From NCBI GenBank assembly GCA_045124495.1, contig JBGVLX010000042.1:1-14598 (forward strand): a stretch of 14,598 nt of DNA. The letters run 5' to 3'. The translations under genes were made by a program, and so were the position numbers. Position 1 is the stretch's first letter; each line of letters starts with the position of its first letter. Source of the DNA: RGIG1668 sp045124495 (GTDB taxonomy: Bacteria > Bacillota > Clostridia > Lachnospirales > Lachnospiraceae). The notes beneath the pieces are model-generated. The model saw nothing but the letters and a program-made list of their open reading frames with translations. It was not told the DNA's origin and ran no database searches. Positions 1 to 5,580 of the stretch are shown here, piece after piece.

Positions 1-36
1 AATTAACTGAATAAGCTTTCTTCTCTTCGACATCAT
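1..36 (-). CDS. Probable 4Fe-4S binding membrane protein, N-terminal fragment (runs off window)
   Basis: Only the first 12 codons are in the window, reading MMSKRRKLIQLI with no stop. The ATG at 36-34 overlaps the TGA (35-33) of the CXXC peptide gene in an ATGA arrangement, which is typical of translational coupling. From memory, an RRKLIQL-type start is common in clostridial membrane 4Fe-4S proteins that sit beside CD1871A peptides and TlpA-like thioredoxins. The family call therefore rests on this short match and the operon context. No cluster-binding cysteines are visible in this fragment. The reading frame and coupling are seen directly; the function is inference. Confidence 0.5.
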   Translation of the reverse strand, partial: MMSKRRKLIQLI

Positions 37-239
37 CCTATTCCTATACACTCATAACAGATTCGAATTGCCTTATTTTTTATATCCCGAAAACCTCCCT
101 GGACCATCCCAATTAAAATAAGAACAATTGCTGCTATCAGCAATCCCTTTCTTCCATATTTCTCCACTATCCCTCTTTTAAAAGAAATAACTCCTTCTTT
201 TGCTTCTTCCCCTTCTTTTCTTTTTTCCCTGTTCTTCAT
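33..239 (-). CDS. CD1871A family CXXC motif-containing membrane peptide
   Basis: A 68-aa protein with a charged Lys/Glu-rich N-terminus (residues 1-30), one membrane helix (about 32-49, GLLIAAIVLILIGMV) and a short tail ending IRICYECIGIG, with a CXXC pair at C61 and C64. The terminal CxxCIGIG signature after a single membrane helix matches the CD1871A family of Clostridia. The N-terminal extension of about 20 charged residues is longer than I recall for the family. GAGGAG lies 7 nt before the ATG. The gene follows the TlpA-like lipoprotein gene and overlaps the start of the next gene. A role in thiol or metal redox exchange at the membrane fits the neighbours, but no biochemical function is established to my knowledge. 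Confidence 0.8.
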   Translation of the reverse strand: MKNREKRKEGEEAKEGVISFKRGIVEKYGRKGLLIAAIVLILIGMVQGGFRDIKNKAIRICYECIGIG

Positions 240-276
240 AATTTACTCCTCAACTTCTAATAAATCATTGGTGAGC

Positions 277-424
277 CTTTCTTCTTTCTAGCTCCACGAA
301 TGATCAATAAAACCTTTCTTCTTTCTATTCTCCCAAATCATCAATAACTTCCCTCTTCTTTCTATTCTCCCAAATCATCAATAGATCCCCTCTTCTTTTT
401 ATTCTCCCAAATCATCAATAACTC
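277..424. repeat. 37-bp tandem repeat, four units, derived from the 3' end of the thioredoxin gene
   Basis: Four head-to-tail 37-bp units lie at 277-313 (diverged), 314-350, 351-387 and 388-424; the last three are nearly identical. Degenerate copies flank them at about 240-276 and 425-461. Read on the minus strand, each good unit contains ATTGATGATTTGGGAGAATAG, encoding I-D-D-L-G-E-stop. This closely resembles the real end of the upstream gene (I-E-D-V-L-G-E-stop at 436-459). The array therefore looks like repeated duplication of that gene's terminus. The degenerate unit at 240-276 contains the GAGGAG that serves the CXXC peptide gene. There are no unique spacers, so this is not CRISPR. Confidence 0.85.
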
Positions 425-435
425 CCCACTTCTGA

Positions 436-999
436 CTATTCCCCTAATACATCTTCGATAGCTTTTTTATATTCTTCATACTGTTCCTCCGCACTTCCTG
501 CCCCCAGGTAAATCTTTTGAATCTCGCCTTCCTTATCAATCACCAAGGTATAAGGGATCCCATCGCTTGGATATTTCTGGCAAATTTCTCCCTTAACATC
601 AAAAGCAACCGGAAACGTATAGCCATTATCCTTGATAAAATCAGATACCGTATTTTCATCCTCCATACAATTTACAGCTATCACAACCACCTCATCCTTA
701 TATTCCTCTGCCAGTCTTTCAAAAGCCGGCATTTCTCTTACACAAGGACCACACCAGGTTGCCCAGAAATTTAACAACACTATTTTCCCATTCTGTTTTG
801 AAAGGGTAATCTCTTCTCCCCCTACTAATTCAACTGTAAAATCCGGAGCATCAACTCCTTTCGCTAATTCTTTATTTGTTTCCTCCTCTTTCAAACTACC
901 TCCATCAGACGATTCCGTAACTTTTTGCCCACAACCAGCCAAAACAAAACTTAATACCAATACTAAAAAAATATTACTTATTTTCTTTCTACCTTCCAT
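436..999 (-). CDS. TlpA/ResA-like thioredoxin-fold lipoprotein
   Basis: A 187-aa extracytoplasmic thiol-disulfide oxidoreductase. Residues 1-22 form a lipoprotein signal with lipobox LAGC, placing the lipidated cysteine at C23. An acidic linker follows to about residue 48. A thioredoxin fold covers about 50-185, starting APDFTVELVGGEEITLS, as in AhpC/TSA-Redoxin (TlpA/ResA) proteins. The active site is WCGPC, with C83 and C86; the cis-proline is in DGIPYTLVID. The protein should be tethered to the outer face of the membrane and act on thiols of exported proteins or its membrane partners. AAGGAG precedes the ATG by about 10 nt. It is the first gene of a minus-strand operon with the CXXC peptide and a probable 4Fe-4S protein. 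Repeat copy 1 begins 31 nt upstream of its start. Confidence 0.93.
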   Translation of the reverse strand: MEGRKKISNIFLVLVLSFVLAGCGQKVTESSDGGSLKEEETNKELAKGVDAPDFTVELVGGEEITLSKQNGKIVLLNFWATWCGPCVREMPAFERLAEEYKDEVVVIAVNCMEDENTVSDFIKDNGYTFPVAFDVKGEICQKYPSDGIPYTLVIDKEGEIQKIYLGAGSAEEQYEEYKKAIEDVLGE

Positions 1000-1030
1000 A
1001 TCACTCTTTCTCCTTTTTTTATTGCGATAA

Positions 1031-1240
1031 TTGGTAATTGCGAAATTATTAAAAACTTATATTAAGTGATTCAAAAGAAACAAATACATAAGCAGGCGCT
1101 TGTTCGGCCGTCGGTACTTAATGAGCGACTTGTCGCGAATTTAGTACCGCTACGAGCCGAACGCAGCGAAAGCGTGCCTGCGATGTTTTGTTACTTTTGA
1201 ATCACTTTCACATAAAATATTATAGTTTCGCAATTACCTA
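1031..1240 (+). mobile_element. Palindromic MITE-like repeat, copy 1 (about 210 bp)
   Basis: This differs from copy 2 (5340-5548) at only about ten positions by eye, and the central 90 bp are identical. The ends are inverted repeats (GGTAATTGCGAAA at the left, TTTCGCAATTACC at the right) extending imperfectly for about 65 bp to GCAGGC/GCCTGC. The core forms nested hairpins and there is no ORF. It fills nearly all the gap between the divergent genes tlpA-like (start 999) and nth (start 1266), leaving 31 and 25 nt. Target duplication is unclear: ATTGCGATAA (1021-1030) and AAATGGATAA (1241-1250) share 6 of 10 bases and could be a decayed duplication. Confidence 0.85.
1197..1226 (+). promoter_or_regulatory. 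Candidate outward promoter in the right end of repeat copy 1, driving nth
   Basis: TTGAAT (1197-1202) and TATAGT (1221-1226) are separated by 18 bp and would give a leader of about 33 nt, with GGGAGGAAGG as ribosome binding site. The -10 is good (5 of 6) and identical in all repeat copies; the -35 is weak and varies (TTGAAT, TTAAAT, TTACAT, TTATGT). Only 25 nt separate the repeat from nth, too few for a complete promoter outside it. Confidence 0.4.
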
Positions 1241-1265
1241 AAATGGATAAGGGAGGAAGGATAAA

Positions 1266-1904
1266 ATGACCAAAAAGGAACGGGTGAAAGAAATTATCAG
1301 GATTTTAAATGAAACCTACAGCATGGAATATAAGTGTTATTTAAATCATGAAACTCCCTGGCAGTTGCTGATTGCCACCATGCTGAGTGCCCAATGTACG
1401 GATGAGCGGGTAAATATGGTGACGAAAGACTTATTTGTAAAATATCCGGATTTAAAAAGCTTCGCAGAATGTGATTTACAAGAGCTTGAAAGGGACATTT
1501 ATTCCACCGGATTTTATAAAAATAAGGCGAAAAATATCAAAGCCTGTGCCGGGCAGTTGATTACCAGATTCAAAGGAGAGGTTCCGCGGGAACTTTCAGA
1601 TTTGGTATCTTTACCGGGAGTAGGGAGAAAAACAGCCAATGTCATCCGGGGCAATATTTTTCATGAACCCAGTGTGGTGGTGGATACCCATGTAAAAAGA
1701 ATTTCAAGAAAATTAGGATTAACCAAGGAAGAAGATCCGGAAAAAATAGAGTACGATTTGATGAAGGTCCTGCCGAAAGAGCAATGGATTTTATATAACA
1801 TTCAGATTATTACCCATGGCAGAACCATCTGTAAGGCCCAAAACCCAAACTGTGCCCTCTGTCCGTTAAGTCCGGTCTGTCCTTCTGGAAAGGGAGAAAA
1901 ATAA
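1266..1904 (+). CDS. nth: Endonuclease III (DNA glycosylase/AP lyase)
   Basis: A 212-aa base-excision repair enzyme that removes oxidised pyrimidines and cleaves the strand at the abasic site. The helix-hairpin-helix LPGVGRKTANVI lies at 116-127 and carries the catalytic lysine K122. The catalytic aspartate is D140 in VVVDTHVKRI. The C-terminal [4Fe-4S] loop is C189-x6-C196-x2-C199-x5-C205, the standard Nth spacing. Length and residue positions match the E. coli enzyme (K120, D138). GGGAGG lies just before the ATG. The stop overlaps the next start (TAATG), so the exonuclease is probably translationally coupled. The only space for a promoter is in the palindromic repeat upstream. Confidence 0.97.
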   Translation: MTKKERVKEIIRILNETYSMEYKCYLNHETPWQLLIATMLSAQCTDERVNMVTKDLFVKYPDLKSFAECDLQELERDIYSTGFYKNKAKNIKACAGQLITRFKGEVPRELSDLVSLPGVGRKTANVIRGNIFHEPSVVVDTHVKRISRKLGLTKEEDPEKIEYDLMKVLPKEQWILYNIQIITHGRTICKAQNPNCALCPLSPVCPSGKGEK

Positions 1905-2632
1905 TGGATTCATTTATTGTATATGATTTGGAAACAACGGGAGTAAATCCGGTAAAGAATGAAATCATCGAAATTGGTGCCATAAAAGTTTGTAAAGGTG
2001 TCGTGGTGGATACTTATTCTTGTCTGATTCATCCACACGTTTCTTTGCCTTTGGAAATTGTGGCCCTTACAGGCATTACCCAGGAAATGGTAGAGGGTGG
2101 ATTAGAAAAAAGAGAGGCAATCGAAGGTTTTTTGAATTTTGCCAGTGAAGATACTGTGCTAGGTCATAATATTTCTTTTGATTATAAGTTTATGAAGGCA
2201 GCCGCAGACAGTCTGTTTCTTCCTTTTGAGAAAAAGACTCTGGATACTTTAAAAATAGCAAGAAAACATCTTAAAGATTTACCTGACCGGAAACTGGGAA
2301 CTCTTTGTAACTATTATGGTTATGTCAATGAACATGCCCATAGGGCTTTAGACGATGCCATGGCTACATATTATATCTATCAAAAAATGAAGGAAGAATT
2401 TTTTGATAAAGAACCGGAAAGTTTTTTGCCACAAATGCTAAAAGTTTCTTCCGTCAAAGAGAAAAAGGTGGAGCCTATGACCTTGAAGCAGAAAAAATAT
2501 CTTAATGACCTGCTTTCCTATCACGGACTGAAGATGGAAAAAAACATAGAAGAATTATCTAAAAGCGAGGCTTCTAAGTTAATTGATTCTATTATTTTGA
2601 AACATGGCAAGATTATGCAAAGAGGATTTTAA
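1904..2632 (+). CDS. DEDDh-family 3'-5' exonuclease (DnaQ/PolC-epsilon type)
   Basis: A 242-aa predicted 3'-5' exonuclease. Exo I is at YDLETTG (D8, E10), Exo II at GHNISFDYKF (N89, D93) and Exo III at HRALDDA (H146, D151), so all four acidic ligands and the histidine of the DEDDh class are present. The exonuclease fold covers about 1-170. Residues 180-242 form a separate helical tail beginning MTLKQKKYLNDLL and containing LSKSEASKLIDSI. This resembles a small helical domain (DUF3072-like, from memory) seen at the C-termini of some Bacillota proteins. There is no polymerase or helicase domain, so it is a stand-alone proofreading or repair exonuclease. The start overlaps the nth stop, supporting a joint DNA-repair role. 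Confidence 0.9.
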   Translation: MDSFIVYDLETTGVNPVKNEIIEIGAIKVCKGVVVDTYSCLIHPHVSLPLEIVALTGITQEMVEGGLEKREAIEGFLNFASEDTVLGHNISFDYKFMKAAADSLFLPFEKKTLDTLKIARKHLKDLPDRKLGTLCNYYGYVNEHAHRALDDAMATYYIYQKMKEEFFDKEPESFLPQMLKVSSVKEKKVEPMTLKQKKYLNDLLSYHGLKMEKNIEELSKSEASKLIDSIILKHGKIMQRGF

Positions 2633-2657
2633 TAAAATAATAGGATGATACCGGGGC

Positions 2658-2699
2658 AAAAGGTCATGTTTTCCATGCCGGTATGAAAAACATGACTTT
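2658..2699. terminator. Inverted repeat between convergent genes, probable bidirectional terminator
   Basis: AAAGGTCATGTTTTCCAT (2658-2675) pairs with ATGAAAAACATGACTTT (2683-2699), a stem of about 17 bp with a short loop. It lies between the exonuclease stop (2632) and the convergent unknown gene (ends 2728). It lacks a long T-tract after the stem, so termination is inferred. A competing stem, ATACCGG (2648-2654) with CCGGTAT (2678-2684), overlaps it. Confidence 0.5.
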
Positions 2700-2727
2700 G
2701 GGACATGCAAAACATAATACTTTGCGC

Positions 2728-3357
2728 TTAGCTTATGGTTTCTAACAAGGCAATCTGGTCATCTAAACTGCTTATGATGGAATCTTTCATCATGGTATGG
2801 ATGTTTTCGGCTTTTTCCTTTAACAGTAAAAGTTGATCCATTTGCTGGTGTTTTACATAAATTTCTGCAAGTAATGCATAATGTTTACTTAAGTCCGTAT
2901 TAATGTCGATGCCATATTCTAAAACCTTAAGGGCTTGTTCTTCGGCTTCTTCTTCATAAAGAAGTTTACCGTATTTAAACAGTTCCCTGGAGAAATTAAT
3001 AAAATTTACATCTGCAGTGCTTAAGGCCTCTAGATTTGCTGCACCGTACATTAATTTTAATTGGGTGTTGGTGTAGGCACTTAAATTCAGCATTTGCTTT
3101 CCTTCAAAAAAGAGAAGTCTTTTTTGCTGGGACAGAATGTCAGAATTTGTTCCGCTGTATTGTGGCAGGTCGGTAAGGTGGAAAATGACATAATCCAGAT
3201 TTGAAATATCCTGTTTTCTTGTATTATTTGCTTCGGCTTCAGTTTTTAAAAATTGCTGAAGTCCTTCTTTGTTTTTCTTCTCGTTTTTCTTTAATTCGTA
3301 GGTGAACCATACTAAAAAAACAAGGAAGGATGGTAAAATGAGTGGAAACTTGCGCAT
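2728..3357 (-). CDS. Hypothetical membrane-anchored helical protein
   Basis: A 209-aa protein that I do not recognise. Residues 2-20 (RKFPLILPSFLVFLVWFTY) form an N-terminal membrane anchor or uncleaved signal with no lipobox cysteine. A Lys/Glu-rich linker follows (22-50). The rest is predicted helical. The stretch ALKVLEYGIDINTDLSKHY plus the ALLAEIYVKHQQMDQLLLLK region (about 143-182) has the spacing of a TPR-like helical pair, suggesting a scaffold, though the match is weak. AAGGAG lies 7-8 nt before the ATG. A decayed copy of the palindromic repeat lies 29 nt upstream, with its conserved TATAGT pointing towards this gene. It converges on the exonuclease gene. Confidence 0.75.
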   Translation of the reverse strand: MRKFPLILPSFLVFLVWFTYELKKNEKKNKEGLQQFLKTEAEANNTRKQDISNLDYVIFHLTDLPQYSGTNSDILSQQKRLLFFEGKQMLNLSAYTNTQLKLMYGAANLEALSTADVNFINFSRELFKYGKLLYEEEAEEQALKVLEYGIDINTDLSKHYALLAEIYVKHQQMDQLLLLKEKAENIHTMMKDSIISSLDDQIALLETIS

Positions 3358-3386
3358 AATGAACTCCTTTCAGTGCTGTTTGGACA

Positions 3387-3464
3387 TAGGGATTAAGAAA
3401 CTATAATATTCTATGTCAAAGTGACATAAAAGAAACAAAACATCGCAGGCCCGCTTTCGCGGTT
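3387..3464 (-). mobile_element. Decayed or partial copy of the palindromic repeat (copy 4)
   Basis: Bases 3387-3450 align along their length with the start of copy 3 (14534-14598) and with the reverse complement of the right end of copies 1 and 2: GAAACTATAATATT, then an AAAAGAAACAA block, then GCAGGC. A shortened core follows (CCGCTTTCGCGG, 3451-3462), after which similarity is lost. It is inverted relative to copies 1 and 2. Its TATAGT-bearing end is 29 nt from the start of the minus-strand unknown gene. Confidence 0.7.
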
Positions 3465-3523
3465 ACCTATTATTCAAACAGCAACAACAGTAACATAAAT
3501 CATTTTATTTCATAAATCGATGA

Positions 3524-3552
3524 TTGAAAGTTATTCTTTTTTATGTTATCGT
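3524..3552 (+). promoter_or_regulatory. Weak candidate promoter for the microprotein/vanW region
   Basis: TTGAAA (3524-3529), a 17-bp spacer, then TATCGT (3547-3552), upstream of the structured stretch and two plus-strand genes. The -35 is good and the -10 is poor. I see no better plus-strand promoter in the gap 3358-3677, which otherwise holds the decayed repeat and the structured stretch. Confidence 0.25.
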
Positions 3553-3575
3553 AGACGTAGTATGAAAAAATATAC

Positions 3576-3636
3576 CCTGACGTTCGTGACAAAAAGAAGA
3601 ATTCAACCTGGATGGTTCCGGTCATGAATCATCAGG
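3576..3636 (+). other. Structured leader element, possible cis-acting RNA
   Basis: Outer pairs are CCTGA (3576-3580) with TCAGG (3632-3636) and TTCGTGAC (3583-3590) with GTCATGAA (3621-3628), with a single G-T wobble in the second. An inner hairpin is AACC (3605-3608) with GGTT (3614-3617). No T-tract follows, so it is not a simple terminator. It lies about 40 nt before the microprotein gene. I cannot match it to a known riboswitch class. Confidence 0.4.
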
Positions 3637-3677
3637 AATTATTTCAATACATAATAAACAAAGTGAGGGAAAATACT

Positions 3678-3785
3678 ATGATTAAACTTTATAACACAAA
3701 AAAACGTAAAAAATTAACAATCATTATCATTGCAGTAATTTTAATTACAATGCTGCTTACTACAGTTTTAGCAGGATTGCTTTAA
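3678..3785 (+). CDS. 35-aa single-helix membrane microprotein
   Basis: The ATG is preceded by GAGGG at 8 nt. The product starts MIKLYNTKKRKKL, with a strongly basic N-terminus, then one hydrophobic helix (about 14-34, TIIIIAVILITMLLTTVLAG) ending LL. This is a complete one-pass membrane peptide with the basic end in the cytoplasm. The layout (basic head, then MLLTTxLAGL near the C-terminus) resembles the Prli42 stressosome-associated or DUF4044-type microproteins of Bacillota, recalled from memory and not certain. It lies 48 nt before the VanW-family start and is probably co-transcribed with it. It could also be a fortuitous short ORF, but the ribosome binding site and clean topology argue for a real gene. 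Confidence 0.55.
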   Translation: MIKLYNTKKRKKLTIIIIAVILITMLLTTVLAGLL

Positions 3786-3833
3786 TTTACAATACAAAAA
3801 AGTAACTGTTTTGTCAACATGGAGGTTTATAAG

Positions 3834-5333
3834 ATGAAAGGGAAACGGTATTTCGTTGGTGCAATGGCAGGTTTTATGCTGCTTGCTACCGCAGCTTTTT
3901 CCGCAGATAAGATTTTTGCGGGGGAGGATGAGGAAAAAATTTTATCCGGCATTTATGTTGGTGATGTTTATATAGGCGGGAATACAAAAGAAGAAGCTAT
4001 GGAAAAACTGAATCAGACGATGCCACAAAAAGGAGAAGAAAAGATTACATTAAATATCGGAGAACAGTCTTATGAATTTTCGTTGAGTGAATTAGGGGTT
4101 AATTTATCCTATGAAGAGGTAGTGGAACAAGCATTTCATTATGGGAAGACAGGAAATTTACTCAAACGTTTCAAAGAACAGGAAGAGGCCGAACATGGTG
4201 AAGTACATTTTTATCCTGGCTATGACCTGAATGAAACCATTTTTGAGGAAGTGTTTCAGATCAATGGGGCACAGTGGTTCCATACCCCACAGAATGCCAC
4301 AATATATAAGACGGAAGAGGGAATTCAGATTTCAGAGGAAGTAGTAGGTACTACCTGTGATATGTCCGCCACGAAAGAGGCATTTTTGGCGTTTTTGGAA
4401 AAAGATTATAAATATGGAGATACGGCTTTTGATGTAATCGTAACAGAAAGTGTACCAGAAGTTACTTCTGATGAGCTAAACCAGGTAGAATTTACGGTTT
4501 TGGGAAGTTTCTCTACCTATATTGGCTCTTCTGACTGGAATCGTAAGACCAATATGCAGAATGCTACTAATTTTATTAACGGGACTGTGCTGATGCCTGG
4601 AGAGGAATTTAATACAAGCCGTACGATTATGCCTTTTACCAGAGCGAATGGTTATTATGATGCAGGTGCTTTTTCCAATGGTGAGGTAGTGAAAAGTATA
4701 GGAGGCGGTGTCTGTCAGGTTTCTACCACATTGTATAATGCGGTATTGCTTGCAGAACTGGAGGTGGTGCAGAGATTTCCACACTCTATGACAGTTGGAT
4801 ATGTTCAGTTGTCGGCAGATGCGGCAATTTCCGGAGAGGCGAAAAATTTTATTTTTAAGAATAATATGGACACGCCGATTTATATTGAGGGAACTTATGA
4901 TAATACGTATCTTACGTTCCAGATTTATGGAAAAGAAACCAGACCGGCAAATCGGACTCTTGTGTTTAAGAACCAGATTGTTTCTGTGATTCAGCCACCT
5001 GCAGAAATTGTAACAGTTGATCCGGCACAGCCGGTAGGATACCGGAAAGTGACACAGGCAGCTTATACGGGATACAAGGTGAATTTATATAAGTACATTT
5101 ATGAGGATGGAAATTTGGTTGGAACGGAGCTTGTAAATTCCAGTTCCTATAGCGCACAGCCTGCCAGGGTAACAGAAGGACCGGCAGAACCGGAAGTCCC
5201 GGCGGAGACACCGGCAGAACCGGAAGCACCAGCAGAACCGGAAGCACCGGAAGCACCAGCAGAACCGGAAGCACCGGCAGAGACACCGGCAGAATCGGAA
5301 ACACCGACAGAACCGGAAGCACCGGCAGCCTGA
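3834..5333 (+). CDS. VanW-family surface protein with YoaR-like domain and Pro/Glu-rich tail
   Basis: A 499-aa protein. I start at ATG 3834 because GGAGG (3821-3825) lies 8 nt before it; the in-frame ATG at 3819 has no binding site. Residues 1-30 are a signal peptide or anchor (MKGKRYFVGAMAGFMLLATA). A YoaR-like domain, proposed to bind peptidoglycan, covers about 38-200. The VanW domain covers about 218-370 and holds the signature GGGVCQVSTTLYNAVL from residue 290. A G5-like segment follows (about 395-440, EIVTVDPAQPVGYRKV). The tail (450-499) is a PAEPEAP repeat. There is no LPXTG sorting signal. VanW itself has no settled biochemical role; cell-envelope localisation is inferred. No vancomycin-resistance genes are nearby, so this is not evidence of resistance. 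The stop codon lies inside the left target duplication of repeat copy 2. Confidence 0.9.
   Translation: MKGKRYFVGAMAGFMLLATAAFSADKIFAGEDEEKILSGIYVGDVYIGGNTKEEAMEKLNQTMPQKGEEKITLNIGEQSYEFSLSELGVNLSYEEVVEQAFHYGKTGNLLKRFKEQEEAEHGEVHFYPGYDLNETIFEEVFQINGAQWFHTPQNATIYKTEEGIQISEEVVGTTCDMSATKEAFLAFLEKDYKYGDTAFDVIVTESVPEVTSDELNQVEFTVLGSFSTYIGSSDWNRKTNMQNATNFINGTVLMPGEEFNTSRTIMPFTRANGYYDAGAFSNGEVVKSIGGGVCQVSTTLYNAVLLAELEVVQRFPHSMTVGYVQLSADAAISGEAKNFIFKNNMDTPIYIEGTYDNTYLTFQIYGKETRPANRTLVFKNQIVSVIQPPAEIVTVDPAQPVGYRKVTQAAYTGYKVNLYKYIYEDGNLVGTELVNSSSYSAQPARVTEGPAEPEVPAETPAEPEAPAEPEAPEAPAEPEAPAETPAESETPTEPEAPAA
5181..5330 (+). repeat. In-frame PAEPEAP-coding low-complexity repeat
   Basis: This is a run of CCGGCAGAA and CCGGAAGCA blocks, partly in 18-bp periods, coding the C-terminal 50 residues of the VanW-family protein as alternating Pro, Ala and Glu. 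Such tails usually act as cell-wall-spanning spacers. Near-identical units in frame should allow length changes by slippage without frameshift. Confidence 0.85.
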
Positions 5334-5339
5334 TAGAAG
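5329..5339. repeat. 11-bp target-site duplication flanking repeat copy 2
   Basis: CCTGATAGAAG occurs at 5329-5339 and again at 5549-5559, directly abutting the two ends of the palindromic element. Removing the element plus one duplicate leaves a short ordinary gap between the VanW-family stop and the next ribosome binding site. Confidence 0.85.
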
Positions 5340-5548
5340 TAGGTAATTGCGAAACTACCAAAACTTATATTATGTGATTTAAAAGAAACAAATACATAAG
5401 CAGGCGCTTGTTCGGCCGTCGGTACTTAATGAGCGACTTGTCGCGAATTTAGTACCGCTACGAGCCGAACGCAGCGAAAGCGTGCCTGCATTGTTTTGTT
5501 ACTTTTAAATCACTTTCACATAAAATATTATAGTTTCGCAATTACCTA
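5340..5548 (+). mobile_element. Palindromic MITE-like repeat, copy 2 (209 bp, with target duplication)
   Basis: The termini TAGGTAATTGCGAAACTA and TAGTTTCGCAATTACCTA are perfect 18-bp inverted repeats, extended imperfectly to GCAGGC (5400-5405) and GCCTGC (5484-5489). Nested stems fill the 90-bp core: GTTCGGC/GCCGAAC (5410-5416, 5464-5470), GGTACT/AGTACC (5421-5426, 5451-5456) and GCGAC/GTCGC (5433-5437, 5440-5444). There is no coding capacity, so movement would need a transposase elsewhere. It inserted just after the VanW-family stop. The TATAGT-bearing right end is 32 nt from the next start codon. Confidence 0.9.
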
Positions 5549-5580
5549 CCTGATAGAAGAAAAGAGAGGTGGAGAAAACG

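Noticed and set aside
277..424. CRISPR-like regularly spaced repeats
   Set aside because: The 37-bp units are directly adjacent with no unique spacers, and they match the neighbouring gene's 3' end; this is a tandem duplication.
632..1030. 132-aa plus-strand open frame
   Set aside because: Antisense to the clear TlpA-like lipoprotein gene, Ser/Pro-rich with no recognisable domain; a shadow frame.
1031..1240. Structured RNA gene or riboswitch instead of a mobile element
   Set aside because: The same sequence occurs next to unrelated genes, and copy 2 has an exact target duplication; a mobile repeat explains it better, though a regulatory effect on neighbours remains possible.
3819..3833. Earlier ATG for the VanW-family gene
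   Set aside because: The GGAGG that would serve as ribosome binding site begins at the G of that ATG and is correctly spaced for ATG 3834.
3834..5333. Vancomycin resistance locus because of the VanW domain
   Set aside because: VanW-domain proteins are widespread in Clostridia; no vanR/S/H/A/B/X genes or D-Ala ligase are in the window.
4966..5361. 131-aa minus-strand open frame rich in LPVLPVLPV
   Set aside because: A mirror of the PAEPEAP-coding repeat of the VanW-family gene; low complexity produces a long false frame.
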